Shown one piece after another: positions 1 through 11,400 of a DNA stretch of 64,000 nucleotides. Source of the stretch: Gracilaria vermiculophylla (taxonomy: Eukaryota > Rhodophyta > Florideophyceae > Gracilariales > Gracilariaceae); assembly GCA_019155205.2 (NCBI GenBank), contig JAHNZQ020000010.1, positions 1,729,010-1,793,009 on the forward strand. The letters run 5' to 3'. Position numbers and translations under genes: made by a program. The first letter of the stretch is position 1. Every line of letters starts with the position of its first letter. The notes under the pieces were generated by a model, which did no database searches, was not told where the DNA came from, and saw only the letters and a program-made list of their open reading frames with translations.

Positions 1-79
1 AATTCCCCCGGCTCGCGACAGCGGATACCGGAGACCACCTTTAGGAATACGCGCCTTTGGAGTCACTAAAAACTCCTAA

Positions 80-1268
80 CGGACGTTGTGCTTTACTACC
101 TCGACAGGAGGGCTGACAGTACCACAGTCACGGTGTTACGGATTAGGAGGTCATTGGATTGATGTGGGGCTTCCACATTATACCGCGTTGGATAGAAAGC
201 CCGAAAAGGGACTTGAAATGAAAGCCGTCTGTTGCGCACAAAGTGATATAATGCTGAATATTGAACTCAACATGGGTGCTAATAATCTGGGACAGGATTT
301 TGATTCCGATAATGCTCATGGAACGGCTATTCCACTCCGTTTAGTACAACCGTGGTATGGATCAGATCGTTTGGTATGCGCTGATTCTTTTTTTGCATCC
401 GTCAATACCGCTAAGCTACTCATGAAAAAAGGGTGGACATTTACTGGAGTAATCAAAAATGCATCTCGGGGGTTTCCTATGAAACACTTATCTGAAATCA
501 CTTTAAGGAACAGAGGCGACTTTATATCTATGATTTCAAAAGGAAGCATCCCTAATATTGACATGATGGCCGTAATGTGGATGGATCGAGATAGAAAGTA
601 CTTTATTTCAACCTCGGGCACAGTTAATCCTGGTACTCCTATTGTTAGGGAGAGATGGAGACGGGAGAGAACTATTTTTAAGAAAATGCAATTTGAGGTT
701 GCAATTCCTGAGATTTGTGAAGAATACTACAAAATATGCTCCATGATCGATCGCGATAACAGATGCCGACAAGATGATTTAAATCTGGAAAAGAAAATAG
801 AAGTGAAAGAGTGGTCATTTGGAACCAACTGCTCTCTTTTAGCAATTTGCATTGTAGATGCATGGAAACTGTATAAGGCAGAAAATGGAAACCGGAGCGT
901 TAAAAGTCCCCATCAATGTTATTGTGAGTTGGCCGATGAATTAATAGACAATACTTGGAACACGACTGGTTTAATGAATAGAAATGAACCGAAAAATGAA
1001 AATAATACTGAACAACCAATGTCTACTGCCACTGGCCTGCATTTAATGCAAACCATCAGAAGAAGGAAAACAAAATGGAATGATTACAAAAGCTTTATAT
1101 CAAGGAAGATGCAAGTATTGCAAAGGTAATACGAAATCGAAGTTTTGTAATGTTCTGAATGCTATTCAAGCAAAAAAAGGAGTTCTTTTATGTCAAACCG
1201 GTACGAACAGAGATTGTTTTATGAAACACATTGAGGAGTGTCACGGTATAGGTAAGCATAGTATCTAA
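80..1268 (+). pseudogene. piggyBac-type (PGBD) transposase relic, frameshifted
   Basis: The frame from 80 to about 1085 reads as the DDE_Tnp_1_7 domain of piggyBac-derived transposases. It has a GLGGHWID...GLPHY...DRKPE block, then PWYGSDRLVCADSFFAS with the second catalytic Asp. A WMDRDRKYF block carries the third Asp, followed by CRQDDLNLEKK and ELIDN blocks. The C-terminal Cys/His-rich zinc segment (CKYC...CHGIG) continues in another frame from 1080 to 1268, so a frameshift lies near 1080-1129. A stop at 77-79 interrupts the domain upstream, and the place where the first DE-S motif is expected reads VPQS, so the first Asp appears lost. No in-frame ATG precedes the domain. It is a dead copy; the 5' end may lie outside the window. 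Confidence 0.8.
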
Positions 1269-1694
1269 AAGAAATGTCAACAACGTTGACAACATTCGTT
1301 TTTTAAGTACAATTCATTATTTTAATGCAATTATGGAGCAAAAGTTCTTTTACCTTGAGCCCCCTACTAATTCAATCCGCGTTATTTAGACTGGATAGAT
1401 TATTTAAACTCTATTAAAAAACTGCCCCTTTAAAAGATGTCACCTTATTCTGTCTGCTGTTCAAGTGGGTGTTGAAAACGTTCTGAGAGTTTAAATATTT
1501 TTAGAATTAATCGAGCTTCCAAAGGAGTTTTTGAGTTTTTAGAAACTCAGCGAGGTTTGAACTCAGGATTAGTTGCCCGCATGTCGTCTGATGACCTCTG
1601 AGCTGCTGTTATAGCTCAGGGCGTGTTCCACAACTATTTATTGTTCACAGGCAATCCTGGAAATTAAAATTTTTAAAATTTTAATCCCAAAATA
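1269..1694. other. AT-rich gap after transposase relic
   Basis: No gene is supported here. On the minus strand, 1553-1625 shows weak tRNA A-box and B-box matches but cannot fold into a cloverleaf. The segment probably belongs to the decayed transposon or its flank. Confidence 0.4.
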
Positions 1695-1815
1695 TTGGCC
1701 TATGGGTCAAATTCCAATTCTTTATTTTTAAGTTTTGCGTGATGGTGCGCTGACCTCATATGAGGTCCATTTGACCTCATATGAGGTCAGCACACCGGTC
1801 GGATAGACACTAGTG
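1695..1815 (+). repeat. palindromic dispersed repeat, copy 1
   Basis: The 51-bp core (1745-1795) contains the perfect 16-bp palindrome GACCTCATATGAGGTC twice, 21 bp apart. Outer arms GTGCGCT and AGCACAC make the whole core an imperfect palindrome. The flanks extend the match to about 120 bp against the reverse complement of 54899-55013. Shared flank words include TAGTGTCTATC on one side and CCATCACGCAAAA on the other. It lies about 430 bp beyond the transposase relic, so it may be a non-autonomous element or part of that transposon; no target duplication was identified. Confidence 0.75.
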
Positions 1816-4410
1816 CGATCTATAGATTTTAACCCTATTAAAAACGTCTGCGGTTTATGGCCATGGCAGGCAGTTAAATACAGTTTTTGAAATAAGAACT
1901 TGTAATGAAAATTGCTGGAAAAAATCAATAGTTCAACAGTAGATTGTTACATAGATTTAATGCCAAAGGGTTGCATTAGTGTCATGCAGCAGAAAGATGC
2001 AAAAATCAATTAATGAAGAAGAGATAATGATGGTTTGAAGTAAAGTGTGCTACTTTATCATTTTGAAACGATTTTTTAACTTGACATTTTTCAAAAACTG
2101 GTTTGCATAGGCCTACAGTACTAAAAATGACGATTTGCATCAAAACGCCAGTTGTCCTAAACTTTTGAAGCAGACTTTACCTCTGTTTTGGCATTTGTTA
2201 TAAATATTTTTCCATAATTCGAAACATATCATCAGTGAGGTGTGTGACGAGGCCAGCGTGGGCAGCTTTGGCAGATATCAAAATCTGTTCTCAAGTACAC
2301 GTGGCCACTGGCTGTAATATGTAGCGCGACAACTGGAGGCAAGTGGGTACCTGAGGTGCTCAGTAACGTGTGCAGTGGATAAGGTTTGTTACGGGGCGTC
2401 ATCGGAAGCGTGCGCCTCATCACTTTCCCATGGCGCTTGATGACAACTGGGAGCCAAATCAGACGCGGAGCGCTGTCTGCCGCACGTGGTCGCTGCAGCA
2501 TAATGGGGACTGGAATCTGCACTTGTGCTGATGGGAGCTCTATCTCGGGTAAAGACTTGCGTCAAGTCGTGCAGTCCCTGCGTTGTGCAGAGCGTGAACA
2601 GACACCTAAATCGACATGAGACGCGCTTCTCATGTTTTGGTGGACGGCGAGAAGCACGCACAAAGGGGCGCTCAAGAGCAAACCCTAAACTGCAACGAGC
2701 CAACGTGTGGAGGCAAGCAGCGCTCCTACAGGCGCAGCGCTCCTACAGACGCGCCGCCGCCGTGGTCAGCGCCGGCGGCGGACGCTGGCGGGGGGGTGGC
2801 GGCATCAACGCCGCGCGCGGGCGGCGCTGGAGGGCGACGGCAGTGTCACCCGAACACGAGTGGCACACGCGCGCCCCCTGACAGCACCACACACCTTTGT
2901 GCACCTTGCTGGCGGTCGTTTTGGCTTGCACCACAGCGCCCTATCGGGGCACTCGCGTCGATAACCGGTCCAACGTGCCGTTTAATAGCGCTTTTACCTG
3001 ACGTACGAAGCGGCTCCGGTCCGGGGCCGGCCCACTTGCGGGCGCACTCCCGCTGTACGCCGCACACGCCGACGAATCGCGCTCACACGCGGGGCGCAAT
3101 TTTTTTTTCGGTTATTTTCAGACGGGCGCGCTGCGCCACTCGCCGGCTCCAACGTGGCGCGCGCTGCGCCGCGTTCGGTACGCCTTTCTCTTCATAAACA
3201 CATGTTGCACGCCGCCGCCAATGCCGCCGAACGCAAGCACCGCGCCACAGCGCCACTGTCTCGCATACGTGGCGGTGGTCTTCATTGACTCTCCCTCTCG
3301 CGTTGCATATCCCAATGATGCGTAACGCACGCGCGCGGCTTACAGCATGCCAATCGCCGCCGTACGGCACAAGCCTGAAATCGGAGCGGCTATGGCTGTT
3401 TTCGGCAGTGCGCAGCAGACGCCGTGGCGGCGCGAGCCGGCGGCTCGCGCCGCCACCGGCGCTCGTCACGCGTCGAATCGACACGCGCCCTCGCTCCAAT
3501 TGCAACGCACACGGGCTGCGCAGCTTCCACCCTGCCCGCCAAAATACAACCGAAAATCCGTTTTGGCCCAACCCGAGAAGCGCGCATGGCACGTGCAAAA
3601 GGCGCGCACGTGCGTCCGAGGCGCACACAAGAAGCCGTCACTGATTCGCAGCGTACGCACCCAATGAGCGCCCGCCACACATAACGTACCGCGTCCGCCG
3701 GGTGACAGCGCGCTGGGCGTCACGCGCGTCTTGCGCCCACAAGTTGACTGCGCACAGCCACGCCGCCAGAAGTACCCTTCACGCCCCCTGTGCGCCCCTC
3801 CCGTTTCCCTCCATTTTCCCTCCATTTTCGAAAAGCGCGCCAAAACTGCCGCCATAGTCACGCCCCCGTCACGCTGGCGTGCTCGCCTACGTGCTCAAAA
3901 AACCGCTGTTTTCAAGGCCCACTTGCGCATTACAGTGCCCACTTCCGAACAGTATAAAAGCGCCGGCCGCCTCTGCGCGCTTCGCCCGCGCATTCGCTGC
4001 CACGCCCCGCGTGAGCCCTGCCGAAGCCGCTTTGTGATCCAAGCTCGGCACACTGATCCCTGGCCAACTCCCGTCGTGCACCCTTGTCTACATCCACTCT
4101 TCTACTTTCTCACGCGTCACAATATATTCCTATACCATTCATTTCTTCGTCATAGCCCCCCCCCTCCCCCGTACCCCCTTCCCCTTACCCCCCCTCCTCC
4201 CCTCCCTCCTCCCACCCGCATCTTCGCCCCACCCCTCCCGCCACGCTTGCACACCCCTACCCCCCATATTTTATGTACATACGTTTTGCCTCTACCTTGT
4301 CTCCATCTGTTGTCTCGTCCACTCCATCTCTCGCCTGAAAGCGTCTGCGCGATTTTCCCGAGTGCACCCGACCTGCCTCATCTTCCGTCGCGACCTTATA
4401 CACTTTGGAA
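1816..4410. other. intergenic: AT-rich, then GC-rich promoter region
   Basis: 1816-2230 is AT-rich with nothing recognisable. From about 2230 the DNA becomes GC-rich, and the long ORFs there overlap on both strands in several frames with biased composition, so none is accepted. A 17-bp unit with GCGCTCCTACAG is duplicated in tandem near 2717-2745. From 4150 to 4260 there is a long C-rich polypyrimidine tract, probably 5' leader of the bromodomain gene. Confidence 0.5.
3953..3960 (+). promoter_or_regulatory. TATA box candidate for the bromodomain gene
   Basis: TATAAAAG lies about 450 bp upstream of the bromodomain ATG and 18 bp downstream of a GCGCATTACAG word (3925-3935) that recurs near other promoters. 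If used, it gives a C-rich leader of about 420 nt or a leader containing an intron. Confidence 0.45.
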
Positions 4411-6351
4411 ATGCATTCCGACATGCAGCCGATGTGGGAAGACTTGCCTGCGAGTCCGTGCTCGGCCGCCAGCGACGAGTCTACAATGCGAGCCACCAGG
4501 TCTTCTTCCACCACCTCTCGTCCAAACCTTTTGAAACCTCGACCTCCCTCTCTCTCGCTCCCCGACCTTTCCAAAGCAGGTGCCTTTTCTCTTCAACAAG
4601 AACCTTCTCTACCCAACACCAAGCGTGCCCGTGTTGACCAAGCAACGTGTGCAACATCCGCCGGCTTCGTCGAGGCTAGCGTGCAATCCGAGCGCCACAA
4701 CCCCGAATTCATCGCGAAGCTGAACAGCCATGCAGACGAAGAGCGTCGACGTTTTCTGTTGGAGAAACTTCAGGCTATCAAGTCGAAGAAAGCCGCACTC
4801 AAGGCTGCTCCTTCGGGTGACGACGACGTGTTGCTTGTCGCACAGAAGTCAGCTACCGATAAAAAAGGTCGTAAGCCTTCCGTGCGTGCTTCGCGTAAGA
4901 GGAAGCTTGCTCCGCGACGACGAAGTGCCGGCGCTACCCGCGTACCGTCTAAGTCACCTGCCGACATTCCTCAAGTAATTAACGTTGACGACGACACTCC
5001 GTCTAGTTCCACGACTAAGAGCGTGAAACATACGGAAGGTTGCGCAAAGCAACTGACGCCTCAACCAACAAGGCAGTCGTCTCGTATTCGACGACCGAGA
5101 GCTTCTATCGATGACGAACCTGCGGTCAAATCAGCACCTCTTCCCACCTGCATGTCCAAATGCAAGAGGTTACAGTTTTGCAAAAGATTGGTAAACACGA
5201 TGTTACGCGAACCTACGTCTGGGCCATTTTCTGCTCCGGTGAAGGAACTCTGGCACGAGGCAGCCATTCCACGCTATTTTGATATCGTCAAGCAGCCGAT
5301 GGACTTGCGTACTGTCAAGAAGAAGTTGACCACTTCGGACTACATCGAGCCTGTGAATGACGGCGTTCTTCCATATCGTTTTGACGCGGAAGCGTTTGCT
5401 GAAGATGTGCGATTGATTTTTAGGAATGCGATGGTATACAATAGGGTTGGAGACATGCTTTACAACTGTGCTGGCAGTTTACAAGATGATTTCAACAATA
5501 AGTTTAGTGAAGGGTTACCGCCACCTCCATCTCCAGAGGAAATTTCTTCCAAATTATCAAAGAGTCGCAGCACTGCTGGGCGTCCCAAAAAGTCGAAGTC
5601 TGCCGGTGAAGCATCCTCTAGAGCTGCCGAGGACGATTTAGCTGTTGTATGTATTTCGGCCCCAAGTAGTGTCAAAGTCAAATCATCCAAAGCCGCCAGG
5701 CGCAAGGCAATTGCAGCTGCACGGGAGGTGGTGATGTTTTCGGACCCGGACACCATGTCACGCGACGAATTGCGCGAAAGGGTAGAATACTTGGAACGCT
5801 GTCGTGCACCTGTCATTGCTAGAACTCCTGTGGCGAAGGGTGCTGGGTACCTTACCCGCGCTGCCCTTCTATATGAAGTGGAGATGAGTTTTGAAGAGAA
5901 GAAGAGATGCGGTGATGGTGTAACTAATGTTCCACCGAACAAATTGCCTGCCCTGCTATCCATCATCCAAAAATCTAACCAAGAGGCGGGCGCAAGTCCG
6001 GAAGATGAGGTAGAGCTTGACATGGATAAGCTCGATAACCGCACCATGCGCAATATCGAAGCATTCCTGGAGCATACCCTACCCAATTTCAAAACCGTAA
6101 GGTCTTCTTCTCTCGGTCGTGAATTCAACTGCATTGGGGAGGTTGATGACGAAATCCACGCTCTCCGAGAACGTCTCGGTAGTCAAAAGCGAACTGAAAT
6201 TGAAAAGAAAAGTAGAGATTGTGTTCAAGTTGTGGATAAGCCAAAGTCATTCTTTGACGATTGCAAGAACGTCAATTATAGCAGCTCGGATTCTTCGTCA
6301 GAAGGATCCGATTCGGAATCGAGTGATGACAGCGACTGTGATTCAGATTAG
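4411..6351 (+). CDS. BET-family protein, one bromodomain plus ET domain
   Basis: This is a 646-residue chromatin reader expected to bind acetyl-lysine histones in the nucleus. The first ATG is at 4411; an upstream in-frame TTG at 4405 is not taken as start. Residues 1-250 are basic and disordered with Lys/Arg clusters. The bromodomain spans about 250-366, with PMDLRTVKKKL in the ZA region and NAMVYN carrying the acetyl-lysine-binding Asn. The ET domain spans about 507-556 (DEVELDMDKLDN). The tail is Ser/Asp-rich. One bromodomain plus ET is the arrangement of plant and algal GTE proteins, while animal BETs have two bromodomains. It is a single exon. The stop is followed by an AATAAA at about 6664. 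High confidence in domains; target genes unknown. Confidence 0.92.
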   Translation: MHSDMQPMWEDLPASPCSAASDESTMRATRSSSTTSRPNLLKPRPPSLSLPDLSKAGAFSLQQEPSLPNTKRARVDQATCATSAGFVEASVQSERHNPEFIAKLNSHADEERRRFLLEKLQAIKSKKAALKAAPSGDDDVLLVAQKSATDKKGRKPSVRASRKRKLAPRRRSAGATRVPSKSPADIPQVINVDDDTPSSSTTKSVKHTEGCAKQLTPQPTRQSSRIRRPRASIDDEPAVKSAPLPTCMSKCKRLQFCKRLVNTMLREPTSGPFSAPVKELWHEAAIPRYFDIVKQPMDLRTVKKKLTTSDYIEPVNDGVLPYRFDAEAFAEDVRLIFRNAMVYNRVGDMLYNCAGSLQDDFNNKFSEGLPPPPSPEEISSKLSKSRSTAGRPKKSKSAGEASSRAAEDDLAVVCISAPSSVKVKSSKAARRKAIAAAREVVMFSDPDTMSRDELRERVEYLERCRAPVIARTPVAKGAGYLTRAALLYEVEMSFEEKKRCGDGVTNVPPNKLPALLSIIQKSNQEAGASPEDEVELDMDKLDNRTMRNIEAFLEHTLPNFKTVRSSSLGREFNCIGEVDDEIHALRERLGSQKRTEIEKKSRDCVQVVDKPKSFFDDCKNVNYSSSDSSSEGSDSESSDDSDCDSD

Positions 6352-6694
6352 AAGTTATGTAGCATAGATAGCCAATACAGATGACCGGGTTGTTCTTTCC
6401 TTCCTTAACCTTGCGATTTATTTTTGACATAGATGGTGATGCGTCTGTGCTGAATGAAACTTTGTGGATTGAAATGTGCCTGCGTCCGTTTCCCTTGTGA
6501 TTGATTACTTGTATCGAGTGAGTCCTAGTGCCGTGCTTGGTGAAGCAATTGCGAACGCTGTTTGTTGTTGTAGGCGCCATATGCAGGAAAATTGCGTACA
6601 AGGTTGCGCTCCACCGCAATAATTCGGTTGCGCAATAGCGATTGCCTTCTGCCGCTGTTTGGAAATAAAGTCGAACTCGTGCGTGTTAAAATGG
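6352..6694. other. convergent 3' intergenic region
   Basis: It separates the bromodomain gene from the convergent membrane-protein gene. AATAAA near 6664 on the plus strand may serve the bromodomain transcript. No gene is seen. Confidence 0.5.
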
Positions 6695-7252
6695 TCAGAT
6701 TGCAACTATTTCGGTGTTAGCGTGTGTGTACGGGTGGGACGAGGCACGTAAGAAATAGAAGTGTGCAGCGGCAAACGCTGAGGCCAGGACAGCAACGGCG
6801 ATGAGAGCGCGCACAGCTGGTGCATGGAGCTTGTGAGCGTGAAGCAGAAGGAAGAGACCAGATAGTACGGCGGCGACCAGGTTGGAAGCGGCCACAGCGA
6901 GGACGTGCCGGCGGGAGTGGGCGTGCTTGGTGGCGGCCTTGAAGATTGCGGCGGCGAGGGAGGCGAGGGCGAGAGCGAACGGCAGTGTGAGCGCGGGGCT
7001 GGGAAGTTGGAGCGCTTCTGTGGTGGTTTTGGGGGAGAGAAGGACTGTTAGGGCGAGGAGCGAGGTGGCGAGGGCGTTGAGGTGGAGTGAGGACTTGAGG
7101 CGGTTGCTCGCTTGCGAGGGGGAGTGCACGGGGGTGGCCGGCGTGGCGGTGGGGAAGTGGGACAGGGGGGCTGGCGAAGTCGGGGCCTCGGTGACGGGTA
7201 GGGAGGCTGGAACGGAAGCGGGTGCGGCGGTTGCGACATTGGAGGACGGCAT
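6695..7252 (-). CDS. hypothetical four-helix membrane protein
   Basis: This is a predicted 185-residue protein of unknown function. The in-frame ATG at 7252 is chosen because the longer frame upstream opens only with TTG. The first 50 residues are Pro/Ala/Thr-rich. Four hydrophobic stretches follow: one around LNALATSLLALTVLL, one in ALTLPFALALASLAAAIF, one in ASNLVAAVLSGLFLLL and one in ALIAVAVLASAFAAAHFYFL. Basic loops with several His lie between helices 2 and 3. High GC inflates chance ORFs in this zone, but the regular helix spacing favours a real gene. It converges on the bromodomain gene. The family was not recognised. Confidence 0.5.
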   Translation of the reverse strand: MPSSNVATAAPASVPASLPVTEAPTSPAPLSHFPTATPATPVHSPSQASNRLKSSLHLNALATSLLALTVLLSPKTTTEALQLPSPALTLPFALALASLAAAIFKAATKHAHSRRHVLAVAASNLVAAVLSGLFLLLHAHKLHAPAVRALIAVAVLASAFAAAHFYFLRASSHPYTHANTEIVAI

Positions 7253-8448
7253 GGCTGCTAACGGCAAGGCGTGGGGCGGAGGAGGGGGTCGGCGCCCGTG
7301 TGGGTTGGAAGCGTCGGCAGCGCCATGCGCTGTCTCTAGACGGGTTGCACGCACCTGGCGCGGCCGGCTGTGGCGCGCTGCGCTCTCAGGCAAATGATGA
7401 GCGCATATTTTTTTGCGCGCGCCTGGAGCTTTTGTGTGATGCTTGGCTGGCGTTTGCTGTGCGCATTACAGCGGTGCACTCGAGCACCACTTGCGTGTGC
7501 ACGTGGCCGCGCTTACGCCTTCACACGCGGCCACAAGACCACGCGTACACGGGGCCACGATGCCACGCATGTAGATGAACGCACGACTAACACGTGCGGA
7601 GCGTGGCGGCGGCAGGCGTGGGGCGGCGGTCGGCGTGGGGCGGCGGCTTGCAGGGCGCGTAGGCGGCGGTGTCAGCGCGACGGCACGGGAGGCAAACGGT
7701 CACCTTGGTGCGCGGAGGAGCGCGCGCGACGCGCCACGGCTGCGGGCGCGGAACGGTCGGACGCGCCGCTGTTTGGCGCTCAACGGCAAGCAGACGCGTG
7801 TGCGCGGCGCGCGTGGCGCCGGCCGCAGCGCATCTTCGTTGTTTGTTGTGGACGCTGTGGCACGTGTCGGCGCGCGCGCGCCAGTGTTTCTTGCTCGCCC
7901 GTTCCACTGGCGCGCTGCTTTGATCCGCCGCGCCGCCGCTGCGCGAATCGCGAGCTGCGTCTCGACGTGGAGGTCGTGCTTTTAAACCGCCCTCTTTGAA
8001 CCGCACGCTCCACTGTCCCGAGACTGTAGGCTCGTTGCGACGCGAACGAGCGCTCTCCCCCTTCGTCGTTCGCCACTCCCAAACCACCCCCCCCCCCGCC
8101 CCACCCGCCTCCCGTCCCAGCCCCCTTCGCCACCCTTCGCCACTCGTCGCCTCCCCCCGCCTCCCCCCGCCTCCCCCCGCCTCCCACCTTCCCATCCCCC
8201 GCGCCCCCGCTTTCATCTCGCTCCCCGGCAGCCCCTCCCACCAAAAGTCACCGTCGCTTGCTACCGTTTTCGTTGGTGCACTTCTTCGCGTGCTCTTTTC
8301 CTCTCCCTGTCCGCATCTTCATCCTCACCGTTGCTGCATAACTCCCAGCCTTGTCTGCACCACGTGTGCATAACAGGCCTCGCATTACGCGTACGCGCTT
8401 CCTGCGTTCGTCGCGCACTCTCTAACACATAAAATAAACCCGCCAACC
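7253..8448. other. GC-rich divergent promoter region
   Basis: This 1.2-kb spacer lies between the divergent membrane-protein and Sel1/armadillo genes. It contains GCGCATTACAG at 7461-7471 and a C-rich pyrimidine tract at about 8085-8200, similar to the one before the bromodomain gene. Overlapping ORFs in all frames are a composition effect and are not accepted. Confidence 0.5.
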
Positions 8449-11400
8449 ATGCCAGCCGGAATCGACGTCGAGAAACCTTCCACGCGACCTCGGCCGCCTC
8501 CGTACGACCCCCTGCTGCCGTCCCCACCTACACACCCGACGCCCATGCACCAGCGCCAGTCGAGTCCTAACGACAAGAGCAATCAGCTCACCGTCAACCA
8601 AACCGCCGTCCCCATGGATACCCCGCACGAAAGCCCACACGATCTCTTCTGCCTTGCCAAAGAGTATGAGAATCGCGGCCGCGTGTCCGATGCCATCAAC
8701 CTGTACCTCAAGGCTGCGCTCAACGGTCACTTGTCCGCCATGGTGTCGTATGCATCGCACGTGATTTCTTCGGACGAGCGCGCCGCGTTCGTGTGGTTTC
8801 AGTCAGCCGCTGTGCGAGGGCACCCACGTGCGTGGGTTGAGCTCGGCCAGCTTTTGGCGCGAGGCCGATACTTTGAAGTCAATGCCATTGATGCTGCGCG
8901 TTGCTGGAAGCGCGCTGCCCAGATGGGCGACAACACCGGCAAAAGTGCGCTTGGTTTGTGTTACATTCGTGGCTTTGGGGTCAAACAGGACTCTGAGAAG
9001 GGTCTGGAAATCGTGCGTCAGGTTGCCGACGTTCACAATGATGTCACTGCCATGAAGAATCTCGCTTGGATTTACCGCCATGGCAAGGGCGTTACAAAAA
9101 ACATACAGGAAGCCGAGTACTGGGAGAATCGTGCTATCAAACAGCAAAGTATTGTGGACCATTTATCTTCCAGGGAAAAGACGCTCTATGGACGTGGTCG
9201 TCGCGCAAAGTCCATATCCTCGTCTCACGCTTCTGAAAAGAGTGACGCCAAGAGCAAGCCTCGTACCGCGCCAAAACCCACAGTTCCAAGTCATCCTATT
9301 CTCGAACAGGAACAAATTCATGATGCCACGGACCAGTCAGGCGAGAAAACAACACAAGAAAAGAAAGTGCGAAAGCCACAACCTTCGCGAGGGTCTCCTC
9401 AAAAGGTGTCAAGCACGGGTAGGGAATCGAAGCAAGTCCGTCAACAAGTATCAAGCAGCCTCCCGCAGGGCTCAAATGTACAGGATCAGGTAAAGGAGAT
9501 TGAGAGAAGACATAAAGCCGCAATGGCAGAGGTGGAGAGCGAAATCGCGGCATCGGCCTATCTTTTCGCAAACAAGACACCTCGCCGACAGCAAATGCCC
9601 TCTTCTGTGCCGAACACAAAGATTGTACACGTCGCGACACAAACGGTTCAAGTCGAGACCAAAACTATTCAAGATGAAACTGGCAATATTATCAACCGTT
9701 CAACCGAGAAAACTTTTGACAGGTACAGCGAGGACAGAGCCATTCGAAATGGTCGGGACGTTTTGCTCACATCTGCGGCACATGGCAGTGGAAATAGTGC
9801 GAAGAAGGCAAAGGGTATTGAGCAACCACTCGCTCAGGAACCGTATCAAGTGTCTATCAGTGAAGCCGAGATTCGAGAAGTACAGCAGAATGCACTCGAA
9901 AAGGCAGCCAATCAGGAGCGAATACTATTTGACGACCGAGCGCATGGCAAGCAATCGTCGGAAGACACCAAAACAATTAGTCATGCAGACAATAGTGAAG
10001 AAATACATCCTTCCGTTGTTCACGTAGACGCTGACCAGTTTGCGGACGAGCCTGTTGACGATTCTGACGAAGAGCCAATGCACTTTGGGAACGAACCCGT
10101 GGAAGAAGGTCACCACGAGAAGGGCGAAGAGGAAGAAGAAGCAGAAGACGAAGACGAAGACGACTACGAATTCGTAAGTGGGCGAGAAGAAGCGAAACAA
10201 GAAGAGGAAGACGAAGAAGAGGAAGACGAAGAAGAGGAAGACGAACCGGAAAAGGAAGAGGAAGAGGAGGACGAACAATTCATTACCCCGGACCAGAGTT
10301 TGCATAACGCTTCCCCCTCTGCACAACCGCTTCGTGTTACGGAAGGAGTGGATGCCACGCCCACAGATGCGCAGGAAGTCATTACTTCAATTCCTTCACC
10401 CTCTCATCTTAACGACGTAGGAGATACGAGCAAGGCTTCTGAAGACGCGGCTCTAGAATCAATACCGTTCGACCAACGCGTTCACTCCGTTGCAATTGGT
10501 GATCCAACGACTGTCCGAAACGTATCCAACCATACATCTCCTTATACGCACACTGGTTCCACTGCACAAGACACGAAAGATCAGAAAATGTCCTCGGAGG
10601 GACCAACGACCGAATCGAGTATTAATCCTTCAACGAGATATTCCGAACCTAAAGACTACAGGGAAACCGGCAAAGCCGGTGATTTTGGTCACATTCGGGC
10701 GACATACGCGCTGGGTAAAGAAGCACATATGAACGCCTCTCAAGGAGAGGAAGATCTGATGGAATTGGAAGATGAGGACATGAGAAACGCTGCGGACGAT
10801 CACCGAAAGCGTGAAAATTCTTTTGCTTCAGGAGGCACCGGAGGGGGCCCTGTCACAGAACAAGCTGTGCCAACTATATCAGATTTGAAGGAGGCTCTCG
10901 GCTCGTATCCTCGAAATCCACTACGCTCTGACTCGCAAGCTCCCATATTTCATCTGACCAGCCTTTTGGCCGTACTTCCACTACGAGACATGGATGCTTA
11001 CGCGCTCCTCGAAAAGGAGAATGCTTTCGCGAAAGTGGTGGTTGGCATGATTTCTCAGATTGAAGACGAAGCAATTCAAGAAGCGGGCCTGCTTGCGATT
11101 GTTCGAATTGTGCGAACTACGCAGACCGGGAAGAAAGAAGAATTGGTGCTGTCCTCATACGCCGACTGTTTCCGAAAAGTTCAAGGATTTTCTGACGCAG
11201 TCATCCCAAGCGGTACGGTTGGGATCAATGTAAATGGTTCCGGGGCAATCCAAGCCATTTCGCAGACAATGCGTCGGCATTCGAGCACAAGACATGTTTT
11301 ACTCGCTGGCTGCGCTGCGTTTGGTGAAGTCGCTAGTTCTTCGCAGAAATGTCGAGAAGTTGCGTACGAATACGATGCGGTGGGGCTCATAGTGTACAGC

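Noticed and set aside
1553..1625. Possible minus-strand tRNA
   Set aside because: AGCTCAGAGGT and GAGTTCAAACC resemble the A and B boxes at about the right spacing, but the D and anticodon stems do not pair.
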